DNA of 64,000 nucleotides from Isoetes taiwanensis (taxonomy: Eukaryota; Streptophyta; Lycopodiopsida; Isoetales; Isoetaceae). This document shows, one piece after another, positions 46,329 to 57,602 of the stretch. The DNA lies in NCBI GenBank assembly GCA_021234155.1, contig JAJEKV010000072.1, positions 5,123,620 to 5,187,619 on the forward strand. Reading direction: 5' to 3'. A program made the position numbers and the translations under genes. The notes beneath the pieces were generated by a model. It saw nothing but the letters and a program-made list of their open reading frames with translations. It did not search any database and was not told the DNA's origin. Every line of letters begins with the position of its first letter. The first letter of the stretch is position 1.

Positions 46329-46348
46329 AAAAAAAAAAAAAAAAAAAA

Positions 46349-46733
46349 CGGCACCTAGGTATTATGGTCCATTCCAAGTTGACGACAAAGTCAGTGAGAA
46401 TGCTTATCGTTTACATTTATATAGGAAGTGGACTAACTTGCATCCAGTTTTTAACGTGGGAATACTGAAACCCTATAAGGGAAGTGAAATTCTCCTGAGA
46501 TTTTGTAGAGAATGGAGCAATCAGAACCTCCCAATATCAAGGGTGATGAAGAGGTGCTGGAACCGGAGAAAATATTGACACACCAAGATAAGGAGACTGG
46601 GAGTTCTTCCTATCGAAGGTATCTTGTGAAATTTAAATTTCATCCATCTACTGATGCGGTATGGTATTCTAAGATTCAATTAAAAGAATATGGCTCCTTG
46701 GTGGAAGAATACGAAAGAACTTTGCAAGAATAA
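46349..46733 (+). pseudogene. Inner element pol 3' end with degenerate chromodomain
   Basis: The frame after the LINE-2 poly(A) tail begins RYYGPFQVDDKV and continues LHPVFNVGILKPY, the standard gypsy integrase C-terminal region. After a frame change, EKILTHQDKETG and YRRYLVKFKFHPST resemble a chromodomain lacking part of its aromatic cage. It ends at 46,733. A purine tract (GGGAGGGAAGGA, about 47,059-47,070) follows before the 3' LTR. Confidence 0.75.
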
Positions 46734-47071
46734 TGGCAAAGTCAAGACCCTTAAACTTTATATTTGGAATTTCATACTATTAAAATTGCAATTGCTTTAT
46801 TTAAATATCTAAGTATTACTATGTATAGTATTACTAAATTCTTTACTAACGATTGTAAAGATATTAAGTCCTCTCACTGACTTGAGGCCATCCTTAACTG
46901 AAAAGGAATGAAAGCCCTCTAACGGAACTGAGGCCATTTCTACTGAACTGAAATGAGAAGTCTATAACCTCTAAATGAACTGGGCTATAGAGTTAAACAT
47001 CCTTAACGGAACTAGGATGAACAATTTTTCCTCGAGACTAACGCGGACATTTAGTCTCGGGAGGGAAGGAT

Positions 47072-47709
47072 TGTTACGGCTTAACGCCGGCTAGGGGGAG
47101 CGGCTCAGGCTCGACTCAGTAGAAAGAAAACATGTTTAAAGTTAGAAGATAAGATGTCATGGGTTAGATTAGAAATTAAGTTATGAATTTGATGTTAAAG
47201 GTTAGTTAACATCTAAAAGCTTTTAAACAAAATGTGAGCCAATAAAATAAAGGTTGCGGCTGATAACGGGTCGCGAGGTCCTATATTCGAACGGACTGTA
47301 GCAGAGCAGCCGAACAATCCAGAAAAGGGTCGATCCGATGCAGTTAAAGGCCGAACCTAAGATATTTGTGGTCGAATTGCCTTTTCCTATAATTATCTAT
47401 CGTTTATAATCAGATATTTTGAAAAAGGGTGATCCGGATTAAAGGTCCGATCTTGCCTTATAAATATAACGGCTGCCTCTGTAAGAAATCATTCCAGCCT
47501 GCTTAGCTCTGAAATCCTTGGCCCACTCTTGAGAGCAGTTCTAGAGTCTTGAGTGATGAAGTTCTGAGTAGATTTGAGTCAAGCAAGATAACGGTTTCTT
47601 GTTGGGAAAACCTGAGCCCGGTTGGGTGGATTACTTCTCTCCTAAAGATTGGAGCGCAGCTACTTTAGTTTCAGTTGTTTGAGTTGTTCTAGATTTGATT
47701 GTTGTATCA
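47072..47709 (+). repeat. 3' LTR of the inner element
   Basis: This 638-base LTR pairs with 33,458-34,086. It is preceded by the polypurine tract GGGAGGGAAGGA and followed by the target duplication tctct at 47,710. Confidence 0.95.
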
Positions 47710-50700
47710 TCTCTCGTCGGCTGGCCTCCTTTTCTCAGACTCCTTCCACATTTCTTTACATGTTTATTCCATCGGATAAGGTCAGCAAGGCATTCTTCAT
47801 CCCTATATCATTGAAATCTAGATTGCAAGTGTTGGCACAACTTGATTGTGGTGCAAATGCTTGTTTTATGGATAGTGCATTCGCCAGTAAGCATGCCATC
47901 TCTAGAAGCAAGGTTGAGCATCCTGGTTCTGTCGAAGTGATTGGTGGACGAGAGATCTCCTCGGGTGCAGTCACAAAATGTACTGCGCCTCTTCAGGTTT
48001 TGTTCGAAGGAGTTTCTTGTAGTACTTCCTTCAATCTCATTGCTAGCCCTCATGCGCCAATAGTCTTGGGTTTGCCCTGGCTCGAGCTACATAACCCGCA
48101 AATTGATTGGCATACTAGATCATTTCGATTTGCTGGTTCTAGCTCTAGTTCCAATTCATCTGCAGATCAGGTCTCTACACCAACATCGACTTCGATCCGT
48201 GCAGTATCGTGGGCCCCTGATTCCGTCCTTGCTGTTCCATGTTCTGATCCGACTCTTGCCTCTGCTCTAGTTCATGCCCCAGATTCTGACCATATTCTTG
48301 ATGATGGCCCAGCTCCAGTTTCTGCTCCTGCTCCAGTTCCAGTTTTTGCTCCTGCTCCAGTTCTTGTTCCAGTCTCTGTTCCTGCTCCAATTCTTGTTCT
48401 AGTCCCTGTTCCTGCTCCAGTTCTTGCTCTAGTCTCTGTTCCTGCTCCAGTTCTTGATCCAGTTCATGCTCCAGTTCATGCTCCAGTTGCTCCTGCTCAC
48501 GTTCCTGTTCCTGCTCATGTTCCTACTCCTGCTTTTGTAGAGGCTTCTTCATGCCCTCAGTTTCGTATCTCGAAGATTTCTATTCGCGAGTTCGATAAAT
48601 CTAGAAGGCAAGATCCAAGTTCAGTGTTTGCAATCTAGGTTCACCCATCGGCTAGCTCAGCACCAGCGAAGTCTGCTCCAATGCTCCCAGATAAATATGG
48701 CAACTTCTCTGATGTTTTTGACAAAATCAAGGCTAGCAAACTCCCAGAGCATCGTTCATATGATTGTCTTATTGATTTGCAGTCGGGGATCACACCACCA
48801 TATGGTCCGATATATGGTCTATCTCCCGCTGAGTTGAAGGTTTTACGGGATTATATTGAAGAGAATCTAGCCACTGGCTTCATTCGACATTCTCAGTCCC
48901 CTGCTGGAGCGCCTATCTTCTTCGTCAAAAAGAAGGATGATTCGCTGCGTCTGGTCGTTGATTATCCCGGCCTCAATAAAATCACTGTGCCGAATCGGTA
49001 TCCGCTTCCTCTGATCCCAGAGTTGTTGGAACGACTTCAAGGTGCGCATTATTTTACGAAGATTGATCTTCGGGGTGCCTACAATCTTATTTGGATCTGG
49101 GAGGGTGATGAGTGGAAAACAACCTTTCGTACTGGGTATGGCCATTTTGAGCACACAGTTATGCCGTTTGGACTTTCCAATGCTCCGGTAGTATTTCAGC
49201 ATATGGCCAATGATGTTTTTCGAGAGTTCTTAGACACTTTTGTTATCATCTATTTGGATGATATCCGTATTTATTCTAAGACTCTCGAAGAACATGAAAG
49301 GCATGTTCGGCAGGTCCTTCAGAAGCTTCGTGAGCATGGGTTATATGCCAAACTTGAGAAGTGTCAGTTTGAGCAGGACAATGTGGAGTTCCTTGGCTAT
49401 TGCATCACTCCACATGGAGTCTCTATGGACCCTGAAAAGGTCAGCACTATTTGGAGTGGCAAACATCTTCATCCGTTCGAGATGTTCAGTGTTTTCTTGG
49501 GTTTGCTAATTTCTATCGGCGTTTCATTTGGGATTATTCGGAGATTGCCCTTCCTTTGACACGCCTCACGGTCAAGGACGTGCCATTTGAATGGACTGTG
49601 GAAGCAGAATCTGCTTTTGTTACCCTGAAGCATGCGTTCACCACGGCGCCAGTTCTTGCTCATGCAGATCCTTTGCGCCCATATGTTGTCGAAGCAGATG
49701 CTTCTGATTTTGCGCTTGGTGGGATCCTGTCACAGGAGGGGGATGACTATGAATTGCATCCAATCGCCTATCACTCACGAAAATTTCAGGCTGCTGAAAT
49801 CAACTATCCCATTTATGACAAGGAGTTGTTGGCGATAGTGGATTCTTTCGAAGAGTGGAGACGTTTCCTGGAGGGATCTTCTTATAAGGTGACAGTCTAC
49901 ACAGATCATCGAAATCTAGAATATATTCAGTCTGCTCGAGTGCTCAACCGTCGCCAGGCACGGTGGCATATTCAAGTATTATCCCGGATTAATTTCGTGT
50001 ACCGTCCTGGATCCCTCCAAGGAAAGCCTGATGCCTTGTCTCGGTGCTCCTACCTTGAGCCCAAACTAGGTGATCCTGCATTTGATCAGCAATCACAGGT
50101 TATTTTAGGGCCTGATCGGTTCCAGCTTATGGCTCTCACTTTGTTCGAGAGGCCTCATGATACATCCTTGTTGCAGTCTGTTCGAGCATCTCTGCCCTCC
50201 GATCCATTGGCTCAAGATATATTCTCACACATTGGCACTGCATCATCTTCTCAGCAAATAGGATCAGACTATGATCGTTTTGAGGTTCGAGAGGGACTCA
50301 TGCTCCGTGATGGGCTTCTATATGTGCCAAATGGTGCTTCTAGGCTTCGGGTTCTTCAGGCTTACAATGATTCACCTATGGCCGGACACTTTGGAGTAGC
50401 CAAGACTCTTGAACTTATTAGTCGAGAGTATTGGTGGCCTGGGCTTCGTCGCTCTGTCGAAGCTTTTATTCGATCATGTTTTGTCGAGCGACGGTTCCAA
50501 GACATCTTCCTCATGGCCTTCTTCAGCCATTGTCGGTACCAGATGGACCTTGGAAGAGCATTTCTCTAGACTTTATTCCGGAACTGCCACTCTCTCGGGG
50601 TTATGATGCCATCATGGTTGTTGTTGATCGTTTCTTTAAGATGGCTCATTTTATTCCCTGCAACATCACCATCACCAATGAGGGAACAACGGATCTTCTT

Positions 50701-51662
50701 CTTCGTGAAGTAGTCAGACTTTCATGGCTTACCCGATACTATCGTCAGCGATCGTGGACCGCAGTTCGTCGCAGGTTTTTGGAAGTGGCTTTTGGAGTTA
50801 TTGCATATCGACCGCTCACTGACATCTGGTCATCATCTAGAAAGTAATTGGCAGGCAGAGCGCACTAATCAAACTCTGGAGCAATATTTAAGGTGCTTTA
50901 TCAGTTATTAGCAGGATGATTGGGTCGATTATCTTCCATTAGCTGAGTTTATCTATAGTAACTCAGTACATGCCTCCACTGGCCAGACTCCATTCTTTCT
51001 GAACTTTGGTCAGCATCCTCGTTGGTCCCTTAGTGTCGTTGGCGGTGACTCTGTCAATCCTAGTGCCAAGTCTCGACTTGAGAAACTCCAGGCTCTACAA
51101 TCAGATCTTCAACATCATCTTCACCGAGCACAGGAAAGTTATCGGCATTATGCTGATTTGCATCGCCAGGAAGCTCCTAAATTTCATGTTGGTGACCTTG
51201 TCTGGCTTCTTCGTAGGGACCTTCCTACCTCACATCCCTGCAACAAGCTTGACTATCGTCGCCTTGGTCCTTATCGAATCACGACTCAAATCAGCAATGT
51301 GGCATTCCGGCTCGAGCTCCCTCCAGCTGTTCGGCTCCACCCAGTATTTCATGTTTCTCTATTGGAGCCCTACATAGTTAACACTTTCCCGGATCGCGTT
51401 CCTCCGCCACCTAGTAGAAATTGATGATCAGGAGGAGTTCGAGGTTCAAGAGATTCTAGACTCCAAGTTTCTTTGTCGACAATTGTATTACTTTGTCGAT
51501 TGGGAAGGTTACTCGCCAAGTGATAGAACCTGGGAGCTTGCCGAGAATCTGACTAATGCGTCTGACAAAATTGTGGAGTTTCACCGACATTACCCGAACA
51601 AGCCAAGTTTGAGTACTCCGGCCCCAGCTCCGAGGACTCGTCGCCGTCGTAGGAGGGGGATG
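47710..51662 (+). pseudogene. Outer chromovirus pol with chromodomain
   Basis: The order is protease (QLDCGANACFMD near 47,840, with Cys in place of the usual Ser/Thr of the active triad), an expanded Pro/Ala/Val repeat region (48,310-48,535), reverse transcriptase (48,690-49,450; FIIYLDD-type active site near 49,253), RNase H (EADASDFALGGIL), integrase ([29 protein letters not shown]) and a chromodomain at about 51,430-51,600 (YFVDWEGYSPSDRTWE). Breaks: TAG 48,636 in place of CAG; frameshifts near 49,450, 50,480 and 50,720; and others in integrase. The C-terminus is Arg-rich. The first 5 bases are the target duplication. Confidence 0.9.
48310..48535 (+). repeat. Minisatellite coding Pro/Ala/Val repeats in outer pol
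   Basis: Imperfect repeats of a unit like GCTCCAGTTCTTGTTCCTGT encode a chain of PVxAPAPV-type residues between protease and reverse transcriptase. Such a linker is not part of the usual chromovirus polyprotein. The length of the array suggests slippage expansion. Confidence 0.8.
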
Positions 51663-51663
51663 G

Positions 51664-52181
51664 TGTAATGACCATACATATATTCGTATCATACGAATAT
51701 TATACTCGTATGTACAAAAGATGGTCGTCACACAGATGCAAAAGAGTAGTTACACAAGACAGAGTTTAAACTCGCAACCTTCCAGTTGCGAGTCATACAC
51801 CCTTGCCAAGTGCACTACCACTATTTGTTGAAGACATTCCGTCACGTCTTCCTCATATGTGGGACTATCTCCAGGAGGTTCTAGAATATTCTAGAACCTA
51901 AATGCATGCACGACACTTGGCGCGATCTCATCCATTGGAGTGGCGCGATCCTGACCGTTGGTCTAGATATATAAGGAGGCACCTCCTTCTTGTCGAACCA
52001 TTCCAGTTCAATGCCAGTCTTGAGCCTTCTAGGCATCTCTCGTGTTCCTGCTTGCCTTCGGGCCATTGTATTCTTGATTCTTGTTTATATATCAGATTCT
52101 TTGCTGATCTTGGCGTATTTCTTCCGTATTTCTTGCGTATTTTCCACGTATTTTTCCTTGTTTTCGATTAGGTTCATGACA
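51664..52181 (+). repeat. 3' LTR of the outer chromovirus
   Basis: This 518-base LTR pairs with 31,936-32,456 and follows the purine tract GTAGGAGGGGGATGG. It keeps the tRNA-like stretch (51,758-51,821), the heat-shock element (51,879-51,896) and the TATA box (about 51,966-51,974). From this position it could drive transcription into the DUF7869-like exon that starts 8 bases after its end. Confidence 0.93.
51879..51896. promoter_or_regulatory. Perfect heat-shock element in the 3' LTR
   Basis: The same four-module TTC/GAA element as at 32,151, unchanged although the surrounding LTR copies differ at several sites. It lies about 290 bases upstream of the DUF7869-like coding remnant. Confidence 0.8.
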
Positions 52182-52188
52182 AATATAG

Positions 52189-54870
52189 CTTCATAACTTC
52201 AGTGTTGAGCTAAAGGACAAACACTGCTATGCTTGCAATAATAACAACATTGGTTTAGAGTTGCCAGCCTTGTTGCTCTGGCCAGTGGACTCCATTGAGA
52301 TAATAGGAAAAGGGATGCTTCAAAGAATTGAGCGTGTTGGAGAAAATAATGTGGTGGTGGATGAAAATGACATTCCTTCTATACCTCCTTTAGATGTATC
52401 CATACCAGAAAGAAGGGCCTACAACTTCTTGAAGAGGAAGAAGAGAAAGGAAAAGGTGCGGACTGTGAAAGATACTAGCAACTGCAGTGAAAAGACCATG
52501 TAAGCCGTCAGAGGGGGGGATTGTGGCTGCCCCAACAACTGCTTTAACAGTTTCACAGTGAAAAAACCTGTGAAAGCCCGATCAATCTACAAGGAGAAAA
52601 CTCATGACGCTAGAAAAACTTTTATTTACAATATCATAGAACATGCATTTGGACCGTCACCTGATGTCAGGAACAGGGGATTTCCTATTGGTGGGAAATG
52701 GATATGCAGCAGTGCAGCGACAACCATACTAGGTATTTCAGCCTCTACATGGTGGCGATTAAGGCGGAACCAAAAGAGGGGGCTCAAATAGGTTGGCATG
52801 GTAATCGGGGAAAGGCGAGGACAACCCCCAGGGTGCTTGCAGCTCAGAGTTTATTCGAGAAGTTTGTTAACTATCATGATGAGAGTATGCCTCACAAAAG
52901 TGCGGTTGATGAAGAGGGATGCGGGAAAGTAGTTCGAATGTTGCCTGCATATTTCACACAAAAAGTGATTTTACAAATGATCAACAATCTTCTAGAGGAA
53001 ATGGATGTGGACAAGATTTCACAATCAGCCTTCAGCAAGCTCTGGAGTAAGCATTAATGCAATATAACAACTTCTCAAAGTGCAATATATGCGTGGATTT
53101 GTTAGATAAGCTCGAGAAGTCGAAGCTTGAGGTGGAAAGATCAGCGGTTCAGAAGGAAATGAGAATTCACACGATGGAGCAAATGTCATGTCGATTAACA
53201 TACTGGATGTGGAGATGCTTGTCTACAATGGAACCAGAGAATTTTCTATGCGTCATTCATGACAAGATGGATCAGCAAAAACTTTTTTTGCCCCAGTTTA
53301 GGGCTATACCAAAGTCTGCTGCAAGGTCTTTCCCATTGCAAATATCACTAGCTGGATTCATAACTCATGGCCAGGGAGCAGTGCATCATGGTCATTTTAC
53401 ATTAGAATTATGGGGTGATGGTCCAAACTTCCATGTTGATAGCATTGCAAAAGCATTGCGCGATTTGGAACATAGTTTTAATGGAGATGTTCATTCTTGT
53501 AAGCCATTGCAACATCTCTTCAAGGCATTGCATGACACTGGTCCCATGAAACTAGAAGTTTTGACCATAGGAAGGATGAATGGGCCAGCACCTGCAATTC
53601 ATGTGAACCCAATACCAGGGCGCCGACTACCCAAGAAGCTACTCTTGCAACTTGACAATTGTGCTGGCCAGAATAAAAATAGATACTTATTTGCATACTT
53701 GTCGTATCTTACATGGGTTGGAGTGTTTGAAATGGTCTATGTTGGTTATTTGATGCCTGGCCACACTCATGAAGACATTGATGCAATGTTTGGGCGTTAT
53801 AGGATCAAATTGCAGAAAAGTGATGTCACCACCTATCCGAGGCTTTTGGAGCTATTTAAGCAGTGTTCTTCACCTCCACCTATTAGTTCATTGATACAAG
53901 AAGTCCCCGAGTGGAAAGAGTTCATAGAGGGTTATGCTCGTGAAGACCTTATTTAGCATAGTGCTCTATTGCAATTTAGGTTTTGGGTGAAGAATGGAAA
54001 GCCAATAATGCAATACAAGATGAGGGCTGGAGATCCTGTGTGGAAACTGGAAGATAAGGATATATTGATTTGGAAAGAGGATGTGGCAGGTGAACCAATG
54101 GTGCCGACGGGAGAGCCTAAAGCTATGAAACCATTAGGAGAAGTGAAGGACTGTGAACGGACTATGGAAGGAATAATGGATTATATAAAGTACTGGGAGA
54201 AATCCTTAGCAGATAAACACATAGCACCAGAGAGAAGAGCATGCAATGAAGCACTTGTAAATTATTGGAATGAAGTTCATATATTTTCAGGGAGTTTGGA
54301 CACAAGTAGTAGCGTCCTTCGAGAGGGTTGGCTACCTCAAAGTCGATGGAGGCTCGACCATGGTCAATTCCAATCTGATCAGCAGCCGATCCACTTGATG
54401 ACAGAGGAGTCTAAAGAGGAGGTGGAAGAGGACGAAGAGCACTATATTGGACCTATCCCAAGTATTATGGACTTGCTCCATATGATCCTAAGATGGATTT
54501 GAATGATGGCCAATATTTGATCATCAGGCCATCAGATGAAGATACTTATCCTATTTGGTTAGGGTATACCATCTCGAGTGTTTGTAGGGAAGCTAATAAC
54601 CCTAATAGAAACAAGGTGCGTGTGGAGTGGTGGCGTCCAGTAAGTAGAAAAGGAGTCATTACTGAAAAAGAGCGCTACAAAAATTGTTTTAATAAGCAAT
54701 GGAAGTATGATGCAAGTGATCCGGCCCAATGGGTGGACATAAAATCTGTGTTGATGTCATGGAACCCCAGAAAGCAAGGTGGATCCGAGAAAAGGTGCAT
54801 GAAGATTCCAATCTCTGTGAAGGATAAAGTTCTGAAGTCACTAGAGAAGACAAGCATGAGTATCTTATGA
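52189..54870 (+). pseudogene. DUF7869-like protein, 3' part, decayed
   Basis: The exon begins after TTCTTCAATATAG, whose last bases overlap the chromovirus target site. It runs through an N-terminal region (SVELKDKHCYACNNN), a Cys pair (CGCPNNC) and the family core: NFSKCNICVDLL, LQLDNCAGQNKN (53,651-53,680) and GYLMPGHTHEDIDAMF (to 53,793), then YLIIRPSDEDTYPIWLG near the end. The LDNC...N and GHTHEDID blocks are the hallmark of DUF7869, a domain common in TE-rich plants, algae and animals and possibly a DDE-like nuclease. In-frame stops at 52,501 (TAA) and 53,954 (TAG), and frameshifts near 52,770, 53,050 and 54,440, show it is non-functional. Its upstream exon lies about 25 kb away at 27.2 kb. 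Confidence 0.7.
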
Positions 54871-57497
54871 TGTGAATCTTACTTTCATTGTAATCCTACT
54901 TTCAGTGCATTTTCATTGTATTCGTGTTTTCATTGTAATCTTACTTTCAGTACATGAGTATCTTATCCTACTTGAATGTGAAATACTGGCTTGTGATTAT
55001 CTACTTGAGTTATATCTACTTGAATGTGGAATACTTGCTTGTGATAAGTGTTAACTTGTAATTTGAGACCTGTTAGAATTAAGGCTGATAATAAAAAGTA
55101 TTTTCATGCAATTCCACATTGTTGAAATTGGGGTTGTCACTATTTATAAATTTCAAAATGATGGAATAATTTCAAAATAATGGAATCGTGGTTTATCCAA
55201 TGTTAGATTTAGAAGCAATACACTTACCTAATTGTCACTTGACTAGATATTTAGTCAAATCCATTACAACGTTCATTGTTCAAACTTAACTCAATACGAG
55301 GTTTACAATGCATATAAATTTAAACTCAATAATAAATCATTAGAATTACTGTAGCAGCATCAAATTTCCTTCAAGAGCTGAAGCACTCAATCAAAACCAT
55401 CCATCAGTTTTCCAGGAATGCATAATTCACTACTCAACTCAATACAACTGATCTTATTTCATATAGATTTATCTTGGTCTTCTAATGGTTTAGCAACACC
55501 GAGCTTGAAATCTTCGAAGATGGCTTAATACCATTTGGGAATATCTTACCGAATGTAATCACAATAACCATTGCACTTCAACCTTATTCAATAAATTATA
55601 TTCCTAATCATTGCATACTTTGTCTTTCAATTCTGAACGACATTTAGGTTGATTCTTTTGTACGATATCCTTCTTCAAATTGTGGTAGCCTAATGAATCA
55701 AGTTCAACTGCAGATATCTAGATATTTTGGTCAATCCTTCTGTATCATATCCTCCTTCAAACTATGATAACCTAATATGTGTAGTTCAACTGCAAATGTC
55801 TAGCTTATCTATTTTCTTCTGCATCTTCATTTTTTATAATGTAAAAATAGGGTAAAAGATATTCTGCCACGTCCTCCTATCACGCTTTAACACCAAGGGG
55901 GGTTCACCCTGAAATCCCGTATGAACCATCTGAGTTATAAGAAATGGGTTATTTTTGGAGAGCTTTCGTACGAAAATATATGGAAAGGGGTGGTTTTTAT
56001 CACATTTTGCAATATTTTAAGCCTGTACATTTTCAATATGGGTACTTTTCTAGTTCTTTTGGACCGTATACTATGGGTTTTCTTGCTACTCTAGTAACGC
56101 AGATGGCATATCCATATTGTATATAGGTGAATCCCCCGGGTTTAACACGTGGCAATAATTCTTTTAAAGAATATTGAATGAAAATCAAGTCATGGAGGTT
56201 TCATATTCTTACTCTGCGTTCTCCTCATCGCTGTATTTTTACTCCGCGTTATCCTCTTCACCAACGGTTTCACCGGATAATCTACATTTTTACCCTGCAT
56301 TCGCTCCAATTTCACCCTGCAGAGTATTTTCACCCTGATTTCAAGTTGCAGGAACTACGCCCTGATCTAAATTTCGAGGTGTACTATTTCCACCGCAAAA
56401 TTTAGACTGAGGTGTAGTTCCTGTATACAAAACTATCATGATGAACTTTCTCACCCGATTCCTAATATTCGAATCTACCAGGTGTCTAATGGATGTAGGG
56501 TATAGGAGTTGAAATTGACACCAAATTTAAATCTCTCAATTTTCAAGACTGCACTCAGTTGTTATTTTCTTTCAAAAAAGTCCTCCCAATTCTCATGTCC
56601 TTTGCCTGTCTTTTCTCTTTTGGTTCCTACGAATGCTTCGCCTGCTATGGCAATACGAATCTAGATGTGCGGCTTCTTCCAATTCTGGCTATCACGTGCG
56701 GCCCTAGGCCCATTTGATTAAAGCATCATTTGAAAGAATGATGAATCAGTTTTTTTGAACAATGAAGATCAAGCTTTCATTGTAGCCTTCTTATATTGGA
56801 TTTTTCTTGCTGAATCTATTTTGTATGTGTTCTTTTTCTTGCCGGATCTAAGTTTGTATATGTATTTTTTCTTGCTAGATCTGTGTTTGTATGCTTTGGT
56901 GTCAATCCTTTGAAGCTCTTGCAAATCTTGTTTTGGAGGCAGATCTAGTATTTGCTTATCTTCATCAAAGCCGATTTGTTCAACTGTGCAAATTAAAAAA
57001 CAAAGAACCATTTTTTCTGTGCGATTTTGGCAAGACATAGAGGCATGCACTAAAATCACGGTGGCAAGTAGATCCATTCTATCCAGACCTTTGAGAGCAT
57101 CACATCGACCAGGATTCTATGAAGGATTAGATTCTCTTAGGTTTCATTTTAAAACCCCGGCCCAGCAGTTCCCTTTGACGTTGGCAGAATCGACAATTCA
57201 TTGTGAAAAACACTGCGTATTAATGCCAAATCCAAACTAGTCTGGCCTTCAGCAACTGACTATTCAGCCTGCAATCCGAGTTTGAAATATTATATAGATT
57301 TAATTAAAGAGAGCATAGTGCTAGACAAAATGCAAGAAAAAACTTTAGAATGCAAGTAAATGCTTAGAATGCATGTAGAACTCACGTAAATGCAACTTAC
57401 ATTGCATTCTGCCTTATCCGCCAATGGCACTGTGCGATCTGGCTCAGTTTCTTTTCCTGAATTTCTATCAAGCTAAACAGTTGTGGCCGTTCTTGAA
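54871..57497. other. No recognised gene; short tandem quasi-repeats
   Basis: Just after the DUF7869-like stop, ACTTTCATTGTAATC-like words recur (54,880-54,950), and a block around CTACTTGAATGTG is repeated at 54,969 and 55,015, probably within the old 3' UTR. The rest is AT-rich. A minus-strand frame at 56,769-57,077 repeats a Ser-Lys-Lys-x-Tyr-Lys-like pattern three times but has no recognisable domain. Confidence 0.4.
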
Positions 57498-57602
57498 ATT
57501 ACCTTGCATTCCTTGAGAATTTACCTTACATTCTGAGCATTTACCTCTCATTTCGAAGCTTTTACCCCTGATTCTGAAGCCTTTACCCCTGATTTTGGAG
57601 CT
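57498..57602. repeat. Five-copy 21-bp minisatellite
   Basis: Five successive 21-base units of the type TTTACCCCTGATTCTGAAGC run from 57,498 to 57,602 and become more alike toward the right. Because 21 is a multiple of three, the minus strand reads as a 7-residue repeat (xIRGKxF). A frame there has no other coding evidence. Confidence 0.75.

Larger units (their letters stand above)
38369..46348 (+). mobile_element. LINE-2: L1-type non-LTR retrotransposon
   Basis: About 8 kb with an ORF1 carrying a plant-type zinc knuckle, an ORF2 with endonuclease, reverse transcriptase and zf-RVT regions, and a poly(A) tail at 46,329-46,348. The bases ggcaccta just before the 5' end (38,361-38,368) recur right after the tail, giving a target-site duplication. 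Removing the element rejoins the gypsy protein between the integrase C-terminal region and its downstream chromodomain-like part. It is the youngest insertion of the nest. A stop and frameshifts show it is inactive. Confidence 0.9.
33458..47709 (+). mobile_element. Inner Ty3/gypsy element nested in the outer one
   Basis: LTRs of 629 and 638 bases (TGTTACGG...GTATCA) flank an internal region with an initiator-Met primer-binding site and a single long gag-pol frame. The 5-base target duplication is perfect: tctct at 33,453-33,457 and 47,710-47,714, inside the outer gag-pol. LINE-2 interrupts it between integrase and the C-terminal domain. It is younger than the outer element and older than LINE-2. 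Confidence 0.95.
31936..52181 (+). mobile_element. Outer Ty3/gypsy chromovirus, interrupted
   Basis: Two LTRs of about 520 bases (TGTAA...GACA) bound gag, protease, reverse transcriptase, RNase H, integrase and a C-terminal chromodomain, in the gypsy order. Target-site bases are aatac before (31,931-31,935) and aatat after (52,182-52,186), one transition apart. A purine tract (AGGAGGGGGA) abuts the 3' LTR. Gag and pol are separated by a second retrotransposon inserted at 33,458. Stops and frameshifts show the copy is dead. It was inserted directly next to the AG acceptor of the DUF7869-like exon at 52,189. Confidence 0.93.

Noticed and set aside
52501-52560. A 55-base intron removing the TAA at 52,501
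   Set aside because: A GTAAGC...ACAG pair exists but the intron would be shorter than usual plant introns and would remove the Cys pair expected in the family, so a nonsense change is more likely.
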